DNA of 64,000 nt from Tenacibaculum todarodis (GTDB taxonomy: Bacteria > Bacteroidota > Bacteroidia > Flavobacteriales > Flavobacteriaceae), in the NCBI RefSeq assembly GCF_001889045.1, contig NZ_CP018155.1:1552001-1616000 (forward strand), given 5' to 3'. A program made the position numbers and the translations under genes. This document shows, in pieces, positions 26,850-36,059 of the stretch; the stretch's first letter is position 1; every line of letters starts with the position of its first letter. The notes beneath the pieces are model-generated. The model ran no database searches and was not told where the DNA came from. It saw nothing but the letters and a program-made list of their open reading frames with translations.

Positions 26850-27776
26850 ATGAAAGTAACAGTTGTTGGCGCAGGAGCCGTAGGTGCAAGTTGTGCAGAG
26901 TACATTGCCATTAAAAACTTCGCTTCAGAAGTTGTATTAGTAGATATTAAAGAAGGTTTTGCGGAAGGTAAAGCAATGGATTTAATGCAAACCGCTTCTT
27001 TAAACGGTTTTGACACTAAAATTACAGGAACTACTGGAGATTACACTAAAACTGCAGGTTCTGATATTTGTGTAATTACTTCTGGTATTGCTCGTAAACC
27101 AGGAATGTCTCGTGATGAGTTATTAGGAATAAACGCAGGTATTGTAAAAATGGTTTCTGCAAGCTTAATTGAACACTCTCCAAACACAATTATTATCGTT
27201 GTTTCTAATCCAATGGATACAATGACGTATTTAGTTCATAAAACAACTGGATTACCAAAAAACAGAATTATTGGAATGGGTGGAGCATTAGATTCTGCTC
27301 GTTTTAAATATAGATTAGCCGAAGCTTTAGGAGCTCCGATTTCTGATATTGACGGAATGGTTATTGGTGGACACTCAGATAAAGGAATGGTTCCTTTAAC
27401 TAGATTAGCTACACGTAACTCTGTACCAGTTTCAGAATTTTTATCTGAAGAAAGGTTAGACAAAGTTATGCAAGACACTAAAGTTGGTGGAGCAACATTA
27501 ACTGGTTTACTAGGAACTTCTGCTTGGTACGCACCAGGTGCTGCAGTTTCTGGAATGGTACAAGCAATTGCTTGTGACACTAAAAAGATTTTTCCTTGTT
27601 CTGCATTATTAGATGGAGAATACGGTTTATCTGATTTATGTATTGGAGTACCTGTTGTATTAGGAAAAAACGGAATTGAAAATATCGTTGAAATTAATTT
27701 ATCTGACGCTGAAAAAGCGCATTTAAGTTCTTCTGCAGAAGCGGTTAAAAATAACAACGCTGCGTTAGAATTATAA
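26850..27776 (+). CDS. mdh: Malate dehydrogenase (LDH-like type)
   Basis: NAD-dependent interconversion of malate and oxaloacetate in the TCA cycle. 308 residues. Rossmann GAGAVGASCAEY, the NAD-specific Asp in VVLVDIKEG, the substrate loop arginines in GIARKPGMSRDEL, VVSNPMDTMTYL, and the catalytic His in VIGGHSDKGMVPL. The Arg in ARKPGMSR marks malate rather than lactate specificity. The LDH-like MDH3 form is usual in Bacteroidota. Confidence 0.95.
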   Translation: MKVTVVGAGAVGASCAEYIAIKNFASEVVLVDIKEGFAEGKAMDLMQTASLNGFDTKITGTTGDYTKTAGSDICVITSGIARKPGMSRDELLGINAGIVKMVSASLIEHSPNTIIIVVSNPMDTMTYLVHKTTGLPKNRIIGMGGALDSARFKYRLAEALGAPISDIDGMVIGGHSDKGMVPLTRLATRNSVPVSEFLSEERLDKVMQDTKVGGATLTGLLGTSAWYAPGAAVSGMVQAIACDTKKIFPCSALLDGEYGLSDLCIGVPVVLGKNGIENIVEINLSDAEKAHLSSSAEAVKNNNAALEL

Positions 27777-27796
27777 TAATGAACTTAATAGTATTT

Positions 27797-27829
27797 AAAA
27801 AAGCAACTCTTCTGAGTTGCTTTTTTTTT
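27797..27829 (+). terminator. mdh terminator
   Basis: AAGCAACTC TTCT GAGTTGCTT followed by a long U-run. Confidence 0.88.
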
Positions 27830-27869
27830 GGTTTTTTGGCACTTGACTTTCTCGTAAAAAAACACGAAC

Positions 27870-27925
27870 TTCGCTAACTCCTGATATATCGAATTAAAAC
27901 TCGGCATATCATTTAAGTTAGCGAA
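27870..27925. repeat. 56-bp two-part inverted repeat between mdh and fhs
   Basis: Outer arms TTCGCTAACT (27870-27879) and AGTTAGCGAA (27916-27925) enclose inner arms TGATAT and ATATCA. It lies between the mdh and fhs terminators and belongs to neither repeat family described here. Confidence 0.7.
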
Positions 27926-27931
27926 ACGTAT

Positions 27932-27965
27932 AAAAAAACTCCAACTTTTAAATTTGGAGTTTTTC
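27932..27965 (-). terminator. fhs terminator
   Basis: AAAACTCCAA / TTTGGAGTTTTT with flanking A/T runs, just past the fhs stop on the minus strand. Confidence 0.75.
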
Positions 27966-27978
27966 TTTTCTCTAAAAT

Positions 27979-29655
27979 TTAAGACAATCCAGAAATTACA
28001 CCATTATTATCTATTGTCATTCCTTCGGAAGCAGGTTTGGACGGTAAACCTGGCATTCGCATCATTTTACCTAAAATTGGGATTATAAATTGTGCACCTG
28101 CTGCAATTTCAATTTCGCGAACGGTAACAACAAAATTCTCTGGCCTACCAATTAAAGCAGCATTGTCTGAAAATGATTTTTGTGTTTTTGCCATACAAAT
28201 TGCAAAATTGTTAAAGCCAAGTCGATCAATTCTGCGTAGATTTAATTTTGCTCTGTTATCGTACTCTACAGAAGTTGCTCCGTAAATTTCTTTGGCAATT
28301 GTTTCAATTTTGTCTTTTACAGGAGATTCCCAATTATATAACGGTTTAAATTGTGTGGCTTTATTTTCTACAACATCAACTACCGCAGTTGCTAAGTTTT
28401 TAGTTCCTTCTCCTCCATTTGCCCAACCTTTAGACAAAACTGCTTGCACACCTAAACTTGCACATTTCTCTATCACAAAATTCACTTCTTCATCAGAATC
28501 TGAAATAAAAGAATTGATTGCCACAACTGGCTCAATATTAAATTTTCTAATATTTTCTATATGTTTTTCTAAATTTGAAAATCCGGTTTTAACTTTTTCT
28601 AAACTTGGTGTATTGTATGCTTCTTTTTTAGCTCCACCATGATGTCTTAATGCTCTAATGGTTGCGACCAAAACTACACACTTAGGGTTTAAACCGCCAA
28701 AAGCAGATTTAATATTTAAGAATTTTTCTGCGCCTAGATCGGCTCCAAAGCCAGCTTCAGTTACTACATAATTAGATAATGAAAGTCCCATTTTGGTTGC
28801 AATTAAGGTATTTGTTCCTTGTGCAATATTTGCAAACGGTCCTCCATGAATAATGGCAGGATTTTCTTCTAAAGTCTGTACTAAATTTGGTTTTATAGCA
28901 TCTTTTAACAGAATTGCCATGGCGTTTTCAGCTTTTAAATCGCGCGCAAAGATTGGCTTTTTATCAAACGTAAATCCAATAAAGATATCACCTAAACGTT
29001 TTTTAAGGTTTTCAAAATCGGTTGTCATACAAAGAATTGCCATTACTTCCGAAGCTGGTGTGATATTGAATCCGTCTTGTCTTGGAATTCCGTTTGCTGT
29101 TCCTCCTAAACCTATGGTAATATCGCGCAATGCTCTATCATTCATATCGATAACACGTTTCCAAAGAATAGTTCTTGGATCTATGTTTAAGTTATTTTCT
29201 TTGCTTTGTAAATTATTATCAATTAATGCAGACAATAAATTATTAGCTTTTTCAATAGCGTTAAAATCACCCGTAAAATGAAGATTTATGTCTTCCATTG
29301 GCACAACTTGTGAGAATCCACCACCTGCAGCTCCACCTTTTATTCCGAAAACTGGTCCTAAAGAAGGCTCTCTTAAAACTACGGTTGCTTGTTTGTCAAT
29401 TTTATTTAAACCTTCGGTTAAGCCAATGGAAACTGTTGTTTTTCCTTCGCCAGCAGGCGTTGGTGTTAATGCAGTAACTAAAACTAGGTTGTTGTGCTTT
29501 ATTTTATTTTCGTCTATTAAATCTAAAGGTAATTTAGCTTTGTATTTTCCGTACATCTCTAAATCATCTTCCTTAATAGCAAGTTTTTTTGCAATCTCTT
29601 TTATATGTAATAATTGCTTTTCTTGTGCAATTTCTATATCCGATTTAAAACTCAT
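27979..29655 (-). CDS. fhs: Formate-tetrahydrofolate ligase
   Basis: ATP-dependent formation of 10-formyl-THF from formate and THF, feeding one-carbon metabolism. 558 residues, usual length. P-loop TPTPAGEGKTTVSIGL, the EPSLGPVFGIKGGAAGGG substrate loop, FTGDFNAIEKANN, ITEAGFGADLGAEKF-type VVTEAGFGADLGAE and the C-terminal MMRMPGLP. Single gene; the 5' region contains a diverged copy of the family B repeat rather than a recognisable regulatory RNA. Confidence 0.96.
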   Translation of the reverse strand: MSFKSDIEIAQEKQLLHIKEIAKKLAIKEDDLEMYGKYKAKLPLDLIDENKIKHNNLVLVTALTPTPAGEGKTTVSIGLTEGLNKIDKQATVVLREPSLGPVFGIKGGAAGGGFSQVVPMEDINLHFTGDFNAIEKANNLLSALIDNNLQSKENNLNIDPRTILWKRVIDMNDRALRDITIGLGGTANGIPRQDGFNITPASEVMAILCMTTDFENLKKRLGDIFIGFTFDKKPIFARDLKAENAMAILLKDAIKPNLVQTLEENPAIIHGGPFANIAQGTNTLIATKMGLSLSNYVVTEAGFGADLGAEKFLNIKSAFGGLNPKCVVLVATIRALRHHGGAKKEAYNTPSLEKVKTGFSNLEKHIENIRKFNIEPVVAINSFISDSDEEVNFVIEKCASLGVQAVLSKGWANGGEGTKNLATAVVDVVENKATQFKPLYNWESPVKDKIETIAKEIYGATSVEYDNRAKLNLRRIDRLGFNNFAICMAKTQKSFSDNAALIGRPENFVVTVREIEIAAGAQFIIPILGKMMRMPGLPSKPASEGMTIDNNGVISGLS

Positions 29656-29693
29656 TCTTATCTATTTAGTTGTTTATGTTCGATTTTGGTTTT

Positions 29694-29774
29694 GCGTTAG
29701 GGATTGAATGGCGTGTTTGAGCTCTTTTATGAGGCACGAATAAAAAGCGAGTAATGAAAGCCCGCTCGAACGCC
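29694..29774. repeat. Family B dispersed repeat, diverged copy upstream of fhs
   Basis: TTAGGGATTGAATGG at one end, GAGCTCTTTTAT in the middle and CGAGTAATGAAAGC at the other match the family B layout but with several changes. Confidence 0.65.
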
Positions 29775-29877
29775 CAAACAACAATATTTCAATACAATAA
29801 AAACCAAGTAAATATACTGTTTTTTGTAAGTAAAAAAGTTAACTTTTTAAAACACTTGTAATTGTATTAAAAAAGAA

Positions 29878-29908
29878 TTGGGTAAGAGTATTTGAAATAC
29901 TATATTTG
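29878..29908 (+). promoter_or_regulatory. secDF promoter
   Basis: TTG at 29878-29880, 20-bp spacer, TATATTTG at 29901-29908. The position excludes a start codon at 29906 and supports ATG 29945. Confidence 0.82.
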
Positions 29909-29944
29909 CACGTTTTTACACAAAAGTCGAACAAAAATATAAAG

Positions 29945-32911
29945 ATGCAAAACAAAGGACTTATTAAAGTATTCGCTATCCTTTTTGGATTAGTTAGTTT
30001 ATACCAATTATCATTTTCGTTTTTTACAACCAATGTAGAGAACAGCGCAAAAGCCTATTCTCAGGAAATGGCTATTGAAAAAACAGGTAGAGAACTTGCT
30101 ACGCTAGAGAAAAAATATTTAGATAGTGTTGCTAACAAAGATATTATTGCGGGTTATACCTACAATGATATTAAAGACAAGGAAATGAACCTTGGGTTAG
30201 ATTTAAAAGGTGGAATTAATGCCATTTTACAAGTATCTGTAAAGGATATCTTAATTGGTTTATCTAACGATTCTAAGAGTGTAGTATTTAAAAAGGCGTT
30301 AGCAAATGCTGATGAAGCTCAGAAAGATAGTCAAGATAACTACTTAGACTTATTTTTTGATGCTTTTGAAAAGGAAGCAAACGGAACTATAAAGCTAAGT
30401 GATCCTGGAGTTTTTGGAACAAAAGCTTTACGTGAAAAGATTGACTTTAAAAAAACAAATGCTGAAGTAAAGCCTATATTACAAGAAGAAATTAACAGTT
30501 CTATTAATACTACTTTTGAAGTATTACGTAGTAGAATTGATCAATTTGGTGTAGCACAACCAAACATACAACGTATTGGAAACTCTGGAAGAATTCAAGT
30601 TGAATTACCTGGAGCTAAAGACATAGAACGTGTTCAGAAAATAATTACTGCATCTGCAGAATTACAATTCTGGGAAGTACACACAAATGCAGAAGTACAA
30701 AACTTTTTCTTTGAAGCTAACGCAAAAGTAAGCGAGTTATTAAAAGATACTTCAGTTACTGAACAAGCTAAAGATTCTACAGATACAAATAGTATTGATG
30801 ATCTTTTAGGTGAAAGTGCAGATTCTACAAAGGTTGCTCAACAAGAATCGTTGTTTAAGTATTTACAACCAATGGTTGCTCAAAACCAACAACAAATTAG
30901 CTCTTTAGTTGCTAACGCAAGTGTATTAGATACTGCTAAAGTGAATACTCTTTTAGCAATGAAAGACGTTAGAGCTTTATTACCTGCAAACTTAAAGTAC
31001 ACAAAATTCTTATGGGATTATAAATCTAATACAGGTACAGACGGAACTGAATACATTGGCTTATATGCTATTAAAGGTAACAGAAATGATGTTGCAAACA
31101 TAGAAGGTGATGTTATTTTAGATGCTGCACAAGTTTACGATCAATTAAGTAAGCCTGAAGTTAGCATGACAATGAACAGTGTTGGCTCTAAGAAATGGGC
31201 AAAATTAACTGGTGATAATACTGGTAAATTTGTAGCTGTTGTTTTAGATGATTATGTATATACTGCACCATCTGTTCCTGGAGCTATTACTGGAGGTAGA
31301 ACTTCTATTTCTGGTAATATGACTGTGGAAGATGCTGAAGATATTGCTACGGTTTTAAAAGCTGGTAAATTACCTGCTGCTGCAAGAATTATTCAATCGG
31401 AAGTTGTTGGACCATCTTTAGGTAAAGAATCTATTAGTGCAAGTACTTGGTCTTTTGGATTAGCAATTTTATTAGTATTAGTTTGGATGTTCTTATACTA
31501 CGGTAAAGCTGGTTTATATGCTGATATTGCATTATTAGTAAATATCTTATTTATTTTTGGTGTTTTAGCTTCATTTAATGCGGTGTTAACATTACCTGGT
31601 ATTGCTGGTATTATCTTAACAATTGGTATGTCTGTAGATGCAAACGTAATTATATTTGAAAGAATTAAAGAAGCGCTTTACGGAGGAAAAGGTTTAAAAC
31701 AATCTGTAGAAGAAGGTTTTAGTTTTAAAGGAGCCTTATCTGCAATTATTGATGCAAATATTACTACTTTCTTAACAGGAGTTATTTTATATGTATTTGG
31801 TACAGGACCAATTAAAGGTTTTGCATTAACATTAATGGTTGGTATTTTAACATCTTTATTTACAGCAGTATTTATTACTCGCTTGTTTATTGATGGTGCT
31901 GTTGCAAGAGGAAGTAACTTAACGTTTAACACTTCAATTTCTAAAGGATGGTTCCAAAACATTAACATAAACTTCTTAAGAAAACGTAAGATTGCTTACT
32001 TTATTTCTGGTGCTATTATTTTAGCTGGTTTAGTTTCTATTGGAACTTTAGGATTAAAACAAGGAGTTGATTTTAAAGGAGGACGTTCTTATGTTGTTCG
32101 TTTTGACCAAACAATGAACCCAACAGAAGTTTCTAATTCATTAAAAGATGTATTTGGTACTGCTCCAGAAGTTAAAACTTATGGAAATGATCATCAATTA
32201 AAAATAACAACCGTTTATAAAATTGAAGAAGAAGGTAAAAATGTAGATAACGATGTTCAAAATGCATTGTTTACTGGATTAAAATCTTACTTAGGAGATA
32301 CAACTTATGAAGGCTTTAAACCAGGTTTTGAAAAAGCTGGAAGCGGGGTTATGAGCTACATGAAAGTAGAACCAACTATTGCAGATGATATTAAACAATC
32401 TGCAATTTGGGCAGTTTTAGGATCATTATTAGTTGTTTTCTTATACATCTTATTACGTTTTAGAAAAATGTCTTATTCTATTGGAGCTGTTGGAGCTGTA
32501 TTTCACGATGTATTAATCGTATTAGGAGTATTCTCAATATTCTATAAAATAATGCCATTTGATATGGAAATTGGACAATCATTTATTGCAGCTATATTAA
32601 CTGTAGTTGGATATTCATTAAATGATACCGTAGTTATATTTGATAGAATTAGAGACTTTGTTGGTGGTAAGAAAACAGTTGCAGAAAGTGATGTTGATCG
32701 TGCATTAAGCTCTACTTTAGGAAGAACAATAAATACATCTTTAACAACATTATTAGTAATGTTAGCAATCTTTTTCTTTGGAGGAGATTCTATTAGAGGA
32801 TTTATGTTTGCCTTAATTGTAGGTGTTGTTGTAGGTACATATTCATCATTATTTGTGGCGACTCCATTAATGTTCGACACTTCTAAAAAAGAAGAAAACA
32901 AAAAGAACTAA
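29945..32911 (+). CDS. secDF: Fused SecD-SecF protein translocase subunit
   Basis: RND-type subunit that uses the proton motive force to pull secreted proteins off SecYEG. About 988 residues. SecD part: N-terminal TM, LGLDLKGGINAILQV, a periplasmic domain with an acidic low-complexity insert (DSTDTNSIDDLLGESADS), then six TMs with GIAGIILTIGMSVDANVIIFERIKE. SecF part begins near residue 680 (LKQGVDFKGGRSYVV) with a second TM set containing VVGYSLNDTVVIFDRIRD. SecDF fusion is normal in Bacteroidota. Start chosen downstream of the promoter at ATG 29945. Confidence 0.95.
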   Translation: MQNKGLIKVFAILFGLVSLYQLSFSFFTTNVENSAKAYSQEMAIEKTGRELATLEKKYLDSVANKDIIAGYTYNDIKDKEMNLGLDLKGGINAILQVSVKDILIGLSNDSKSVVFKKALANADEAQKDSQDNYLDLFFDAFEKEANGTIKLSDPGVFGTKALREKIDFKKTNAEVKPILQEEINSSINTTFEVLRSRIDQFGVAQPNIQRIGNSGRIQVELPGAKDIERVQKIITASAELQFWEVHTNAEVQNFFFEANAKVSELLKDTSVTEQAKDSTDTNSIDDLLGESADSTKVAQQESLFKYLQPMVAQNQQQISSLVANASVLDTAKVNTLLAMKDVRALLPANLKYTKFLWDYKSNTGTDGTEYIGLYAIKGNRNDVANIEGDVILDAAQVYDQLSKPEVSMTMNSVGSKKWAKLTGDNTGKFVAVVLDDYVYTAPSVPGAITGGRTSISGNMTVEDAEDIATVLKAGKLPAAARIIQSEVVGPSLGKESISASTWSFGLAILLVLVWMFLYYGKAGLYADIALLVNILFIFGVLASFNAVLTLPGIAGIILTIGMSVDANVIIFERIKEALYGGKGLKQSVEEGFSFKGALSAIIDANITTFLTGVILYVFGTGPIKGFALTLMVGILTSLFTAVFITRLFIDGAVARGSNLTFNTSISKGWFQNININFLRKRKIAYFISGAIILAGLVSIGTLGLKQGVDFKGGRSYVVRFDQTMNPTEVSNSLKDVFGTAPEVKTYGNDHQLKITTVYKIEEEGKNVDNDVQNALFTGLKSYLGDTTYEGFKPGFEKAGSGVMSYMKVEPTIADDIKQSAIWAVLGSLLVVFLYILLRFRKMSYSIGAVGAVFHDVLIVLGVFSIFYKIMPFDMEIGQSFIAAILTVVGYSLNDTVVIFDRIRDFVGGKKTVAESDVDRALSSTLGRTINTSLTTLLVMLAIFFFGGDSIRGFMFALIVGVVVGTYSSLFVATPLMFDTSKKEENKKN

Positions 32912-32931
32912 AACTCTTTTTACAAAATATT

Positions 32932-32985
32932 CAAAAACCGTTTTCTTGTGCTGAATTTATTTCAGTAACTCTAAAACGGTTTTTG
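32932..32985 (+). terminator. secDF terminator
   Basis: CAAAAACCGTTTT / AAAACGGTTTTTG arms with an inner CTGAA/TTCAG helix. It overlaps the probable -33 element of the next gene. Confidence 0.75.
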
Positions 32986-33011
32986 TATTTAATATCAAGC
33001 AACTATCTTTA
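32983..33011 (+). promoter_or_regulatory. hpt-adk promoter
   Basis: TTG at 32983-32985, 18-bp spacer, TATCTTTA at 33004-33011. The box ends 7 bp before the ATG at 33019, so the transcript should have almost no leader. Confidence 0.6.
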
Positions 33012-33018
33012 CAACCTG

Positions 33019-34137
33019 ATGAAAATAACAAGAATTCACGATTTATATTTTAAAGAATTTATCCCTTCGGATGAAATTACAAGTATTGTTAAAAGCTTAG
33101 CAAGACAAGTAGAAGGCGATTTAGATAAAAATGAAGTGCCAATATTTGTTGGAATTTTAAACGGATGCTTTGTATTTGCCGCAGATTTTATTAGAGAATA
33201 TAATGGTAATTGCGAAGTTTCATTTGTAAAACTAGCTTCTTATAATGGTACATCTTCAACCGAAAATGTAAAAAAACTGGTAGGTATCAATGAAGATTTA
33301 ACTGGTAGAACAGTAATAATTCTTGAAGATATAATTGATACTGGAACAACATTACAGGAGATTTATACAATTTTTAGAAATCACAATGTAAAAGAACTTA
33401 AAATTGTAACATTATTCTTTAAACCAGATGTTTACAAAAAAGAATTGCCAATAAATTATATTGGTAAAAATATAGACGACAAATTTATTGTTGGCTACGG
33501 ATTAGATTACAACGAATTAGGTAGAAACCTACCTTCTATATACCAACTAACAACACAACCTAAAATGAAAAACATCGTATTATTTGGTCCTCCAGGAGCT
33601 GGAAAAGGAACACAAGCAACCGTTTTAAAAGACACGTATAACTTAATTCACATTTCTACTGGAGATGTATTTCGTTACAATATCAAAAATAAAACTGAGC
33701 TTGGTTTATTAGCCAAAAAATATATGGATGAAGGAGATTTAGTTCCGGATGAAGTAACTATAAACATGTTAAAAGCTGAAGTTGAAAAAAATGCGGATGC
33801 AAACGGTTTTATTTTTGACGGTTTTCCAAGAACTGAAGATCAAGCTGTAGCTTTAGATGCTTTTTTAGCGGAAAAAGGCGAACGTATTAACGGTATGGTT
33901 GCTTTAGAAGTTCCAGAAGATTTATTAGTGGAGCGTTTATTAGAACGCGGTAAAACTAGTGGAAGAACTGATGATACAGACGAATCTAAAATTAGAAATC
34001 GTTTTAACGAATACAATACTAAAACTGCCGTCTTAAAAGATTTTTACGAGGCGCAAGGAAATTACTTTGGTATAAATGGTGTAGGTTCTATTGAAGAAAT
34101 TACAGCACGTTTATCTGAAGTTTTTGACAAACTGTAG
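33019..34137 (+). CDS. Fused hypoxanthine phosphoribosyltransferase and adenylate kinase
   Basis: About 372 residues. Residues 1-180 are a purine PRTase: VGILNGCFVFAADF, the PRPP loop VIILEDIIDTGTTL and FIVGYGLDYNELGRNLP. Residues 183-372 are a short-LID adenylate kinase: GPPGAGKGTQ P-loop, HISTGDVFR, FIFDGFPRT, and a brief LID (RGKTSGRTDDTDESKIRNRF). One enzyme salvages hypoxanthine/guanine to IMP/GMP, the other balances AMP, ADP and ATP. I start at ATG 33019 (MKITRIHDLYF). An internal ATG at 33565 (MKNIVLF) could give free Adk, but no ribosome-binding site is obvious there. Confidence 0.93.
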   Translation: MKITRIHDLYFKEFIPSDEITSIVKSLARQVEGDLDKNEVPIFVGILNGCFVFAADFIREYNGNCEVSFVKLASYNGTSSTENVKKLVGINEDLTGRTVIILEDIIDTGTTLQEIYTIFRNHNVKELKIVTLFFKPDVYKKELPINYIGKNIDDKFIVGYGLDYNELGRNLPSIYQLTTQPKMKNIVLFGPPGAGKGTQATVLKDTYNLIHISTGDVFRYNIKNKTELGLLAKKYMDEGDLVPDEVTINMLKAEVEKNADANGFIFDGFPRTEDQAVALDAFLAEKGERINGMVALEVPEDLLVERLLERGKTSGRTDDTDESKIRNRFNEYNTKTAVLKDFYEAQGNYFGINGVGSIEEITARLSEVFDKL

Positions 34138-34140
34138 TTT

Positions 34141-34215
34141 GTCATTCCTGCGCAGGCAGGAATCTCAAAATATTTAGAACAAGTTTAATTAGATTCCTGC
34201 CTTCGCAGGAATGAC
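34141..34215. repeat. Family A dispersed palindrome, between hpt-adk and obg
   Basis: Canonical copy with both arms. Its terminal GGAATGAC supplies a spurious in-frame ATG for obg. Confidence 0.88.
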
Positions 34216-34228
34216 AGAAATTAAAACT

Positions 34229-35218
34229 ATGACAGAAGGAAATTTTGTTGATTACATAAAAATACACGCAGAGTCTGGAAAAGGCGGTGGTGGATCGGTG
34301 CACTTACATCGTGAAAAATTTATTACCAAAGGTGGTCCAGATGGTGGAGATGGTGGTCGTGGCGGACATATAATTGTTCGTGGTGATAAAAATATGTGGA
34401 CATTATTTCACTTAAAATTTAAAAAGCATTTTAGAGCAGATCATGGCGGACACGGAAGTGCAAGCCGTAGTTCTGGTGCAGATGGTTCTGATGCTGTAAT
34501 TCCTGTTCCATTAGGAACCATTGTTAGAGATGCTGATACTGATGAAATATTGTTTGAAATAACAGAAGATCAAGAAGAAGTAATTTTATTACCTGGAGGA
34601 AAAGGTGGACTTGGAAACTGGAATTTTAAATCTTCTACAAATCAAACTCCACGTTATGCGCAACCTGGTATTGAAGGTCAAGAAGGTTGGTACAGATTAG
34701 AATTAAAATTATTAGCAGATGTTGGTTTGGTAGGTTTTCCTAATGCAGGAAAATCAACTTTATTATCTGTTATAACTTCCGCAAAACCAAAAATTGCAGA
34801 TTATGCTTTTACAACACTAAAACCTAATTTAGGTATTGTAGAATATCGCGATTATCAGAGTTTTGTAATGGCAGATATTCCTGGGATTATTGAAGGAGCC
34901 GCAGAAGGAAAAGGTTTAGGACATCGTTTTTTACGTCATATAGAACGTAATTCTACCTTGTTATTCTTAGTTCCTGCTGATAGTGATGATATTAAAAAGG
35001 AATACGAAATTTTACTAAACGAGCTTAAAAAACACAATCCCGAATTGTTAGATAAAGATAAGTTGTTAGCAATCTCAAAATCAGATATGTTGGATGATGA
35101 ATTAAAAGAAGAAATTAAGCAAGATTTACCAGAAGGTATTGAAGCATTATTTATCTCTTCTGTTGCCCAACAAGGTATTACTGAATTGAAAGATAAACTA
35201 TGGAAAATGTTGAATTAA
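34229..35218 (+). CDS. obg: GTPase Obg
   Basis: Ribosome-associated GTPase needed for 50S maturation and stress control. About 329 residues. Glycine-rich Obg domain at 1-158 ([42 protein letters not shown]), then the G domain: [33 protein letters not shown] and the SKSD base motif. No C-terminal OCT domain. I start at ATG 34229 ([11 protein letters not shown]) because the earlier ATG at 34211 lies in the repeat arm. Confidence 0.95.
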   Translation: MTEGNFVDYIKIHAESGKGGGGSVHLHREKFITKGGPDGGDGGRGGHIIVRGDKNMWTLFHLKFKKHFRADHGGHGSASRSSGADGSDAVIPVPLGTIVRDADTDEILFEITEDQEEVILLPGGKGGLGNWNFKSSTNQTPRYAQPGIEGQEGWYRLELKLLADVGLVGFPNAGKSTLLSVITSAKPKIADYAFTTLKPNLGIVEYRDYQSFVMADIPGIIEGAAEGKGLGHRFLRHIERNSTLLFLVPADSDDIKKEYEILLNELKKHNPELLDKDKLLAISKSDMLDDELKEEIKQDLPEGIEALFISSVAQQGITELKDKLWKMLN

Positions 35219-35245
35219 ACAATTAAGTTACATTTATTATGACTT

Positions 35246-35332
35246 GTCATTCTGAACTGGTTTCAGAATCTCATATTAAAAACAGACACATTCTAATACA
35301 ATAATGAGAACCTGAAACAAGTTCAGGTTGAC
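35246..35332. repeat. GTCATTC-type hairpin repeat, variant arms
   Basis: GTCATTCTGAACTGGTTTCAGAATCTC pairs with GAGAACCTGAAACAAGTTCAGGTTGAC. Same layout as family A but different arm sequence. Confidence 0.75.
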
Positions 35333-35353
35333 AGATAAATTTTCATACAGTCT

Positions 35354-35436
35354 GTCATTCCTACGTAGGCAGGAATCCATAATGACAATAGTATAATAAA
35401 TTTATTTGCATAGATTCCTGCCTTCAAAGGAATGAC
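35354..35436. repeat. Family A dispersed palindrome, between obg and the lipoprotein gene
   Basis: Arms GTCATTCCTACGTAGGCAGG...AATCC and AGATTCCTGCCTTCAAAGGAATGAC, about 20 bp from the previous hairpin repeat, so two copies lie in tandem. Confidence 0.8.
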
Positions 35437-35449
35437 AAATAATAACCTT

Positions 35450-35917
35450 TTATTCCTTCAACTGAATTCTAATTGGTAAAGAATATTGCGTAGCAACAGG
35501 AATTCCGCGTTTGATAGCAGGAAATATTTTAGGTAAAGTGTTTACAGAAACTTCTAGTAAACTATCTAGCTTAGGTAATTGTTCTCTAATATTTTCTGAT
35601 GAATTTATTTTCTTTAAGATAAATTTTCCTTCAGTAGAAATTTCTAATTCTACCGTTACAATGGCATCAATTTCTTTTTTAATTTCTAAATGATGTTGCG
35701 ATAAGTTATCAGCAATTTTCCGATGAATTGTTTCTCTAAAACAACTTGTTTTAGCTTCATCAATTTTGTCTTTACATTCAGCAAATGATGGAAAAACATC
35801 AACTTTATTAAAATTGATAATTGTATCTAAACTTTGCTGTCCTTTGTTTTTATCCGAAGAAAAATACGTACACGAAGTGCAACAAATTATCAGCAATAAA
35901 CAAAACAATACACGCAT
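35450..35917 (-). CDS. Lipoprotein with a TonB C-terminal-like domain
   Basis: 155 residues. Lipobox near residue 16 (LLLIICCTSC, Cys acylated), then a region ending in a TonB-CTD-like fold: VTVELEISTEGKFILKKINSS, ... LPKIFPAIKRGIPVATQYSLPIRIQL. Such domains in Bacteroidota are often found on BlaR1-type proteins and small periplasmic proteins, not only on TonB. Lies downstream of the BlaI/BlaR1 operon but separated by a repeat, so probably a separate unit. Function unknown. Confidence 0.7.
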   Translation of the reverse strand: MRVLFCLLLIICCTSCTYFSSDKNKGQQSLDTIINFNKVDVFPSFAECKDKIDEAKTSCFRETIHRKIADNLSQHHLEIKKEIDAIVTVELEISTEGKFILKKINSSENIREQLPKLDSLLEVSVNTLPKIFPAIKRGIPVATQYSLPIRIQLKE

Positions 35918-35989
35918 TTAGTTATATAAATTATTACGTGAAAATACAAAAATTAGATTAATAAATTTTACCTATTAATTTTATACTTT

Positions 35990-36054
35990 TCATTCTTGCT
36001 GAAGCAGGAATCTATGAATAAGTTTGTATGGATTCCTGCCTTCGCAGGAATGAC
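35990..36054. repeat. Family A dispersed palindrome after the TPR gene
   Basis: TTCATTCTTGCTGAAGCAGGAATCT pairs with GGATTCCTGCCTTCGCAGGAATGAC; left arm somewhat diverged. Confidence 0.78.
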
Positions 36055-36059
36055 AAAAA

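Noticed and set aside
27236..27757. 173-aa minus-strand ORF inside mdh
   Set aside because: Composition is the shadow of mdh codons; no independent start signal or family resemblance.
34211..34228. Upstream ATG of obg as the true start
   Set aside because: It lies in the arm of a family A repeat; the family N-terminus is the [11 protein letters not shown] at 34229.
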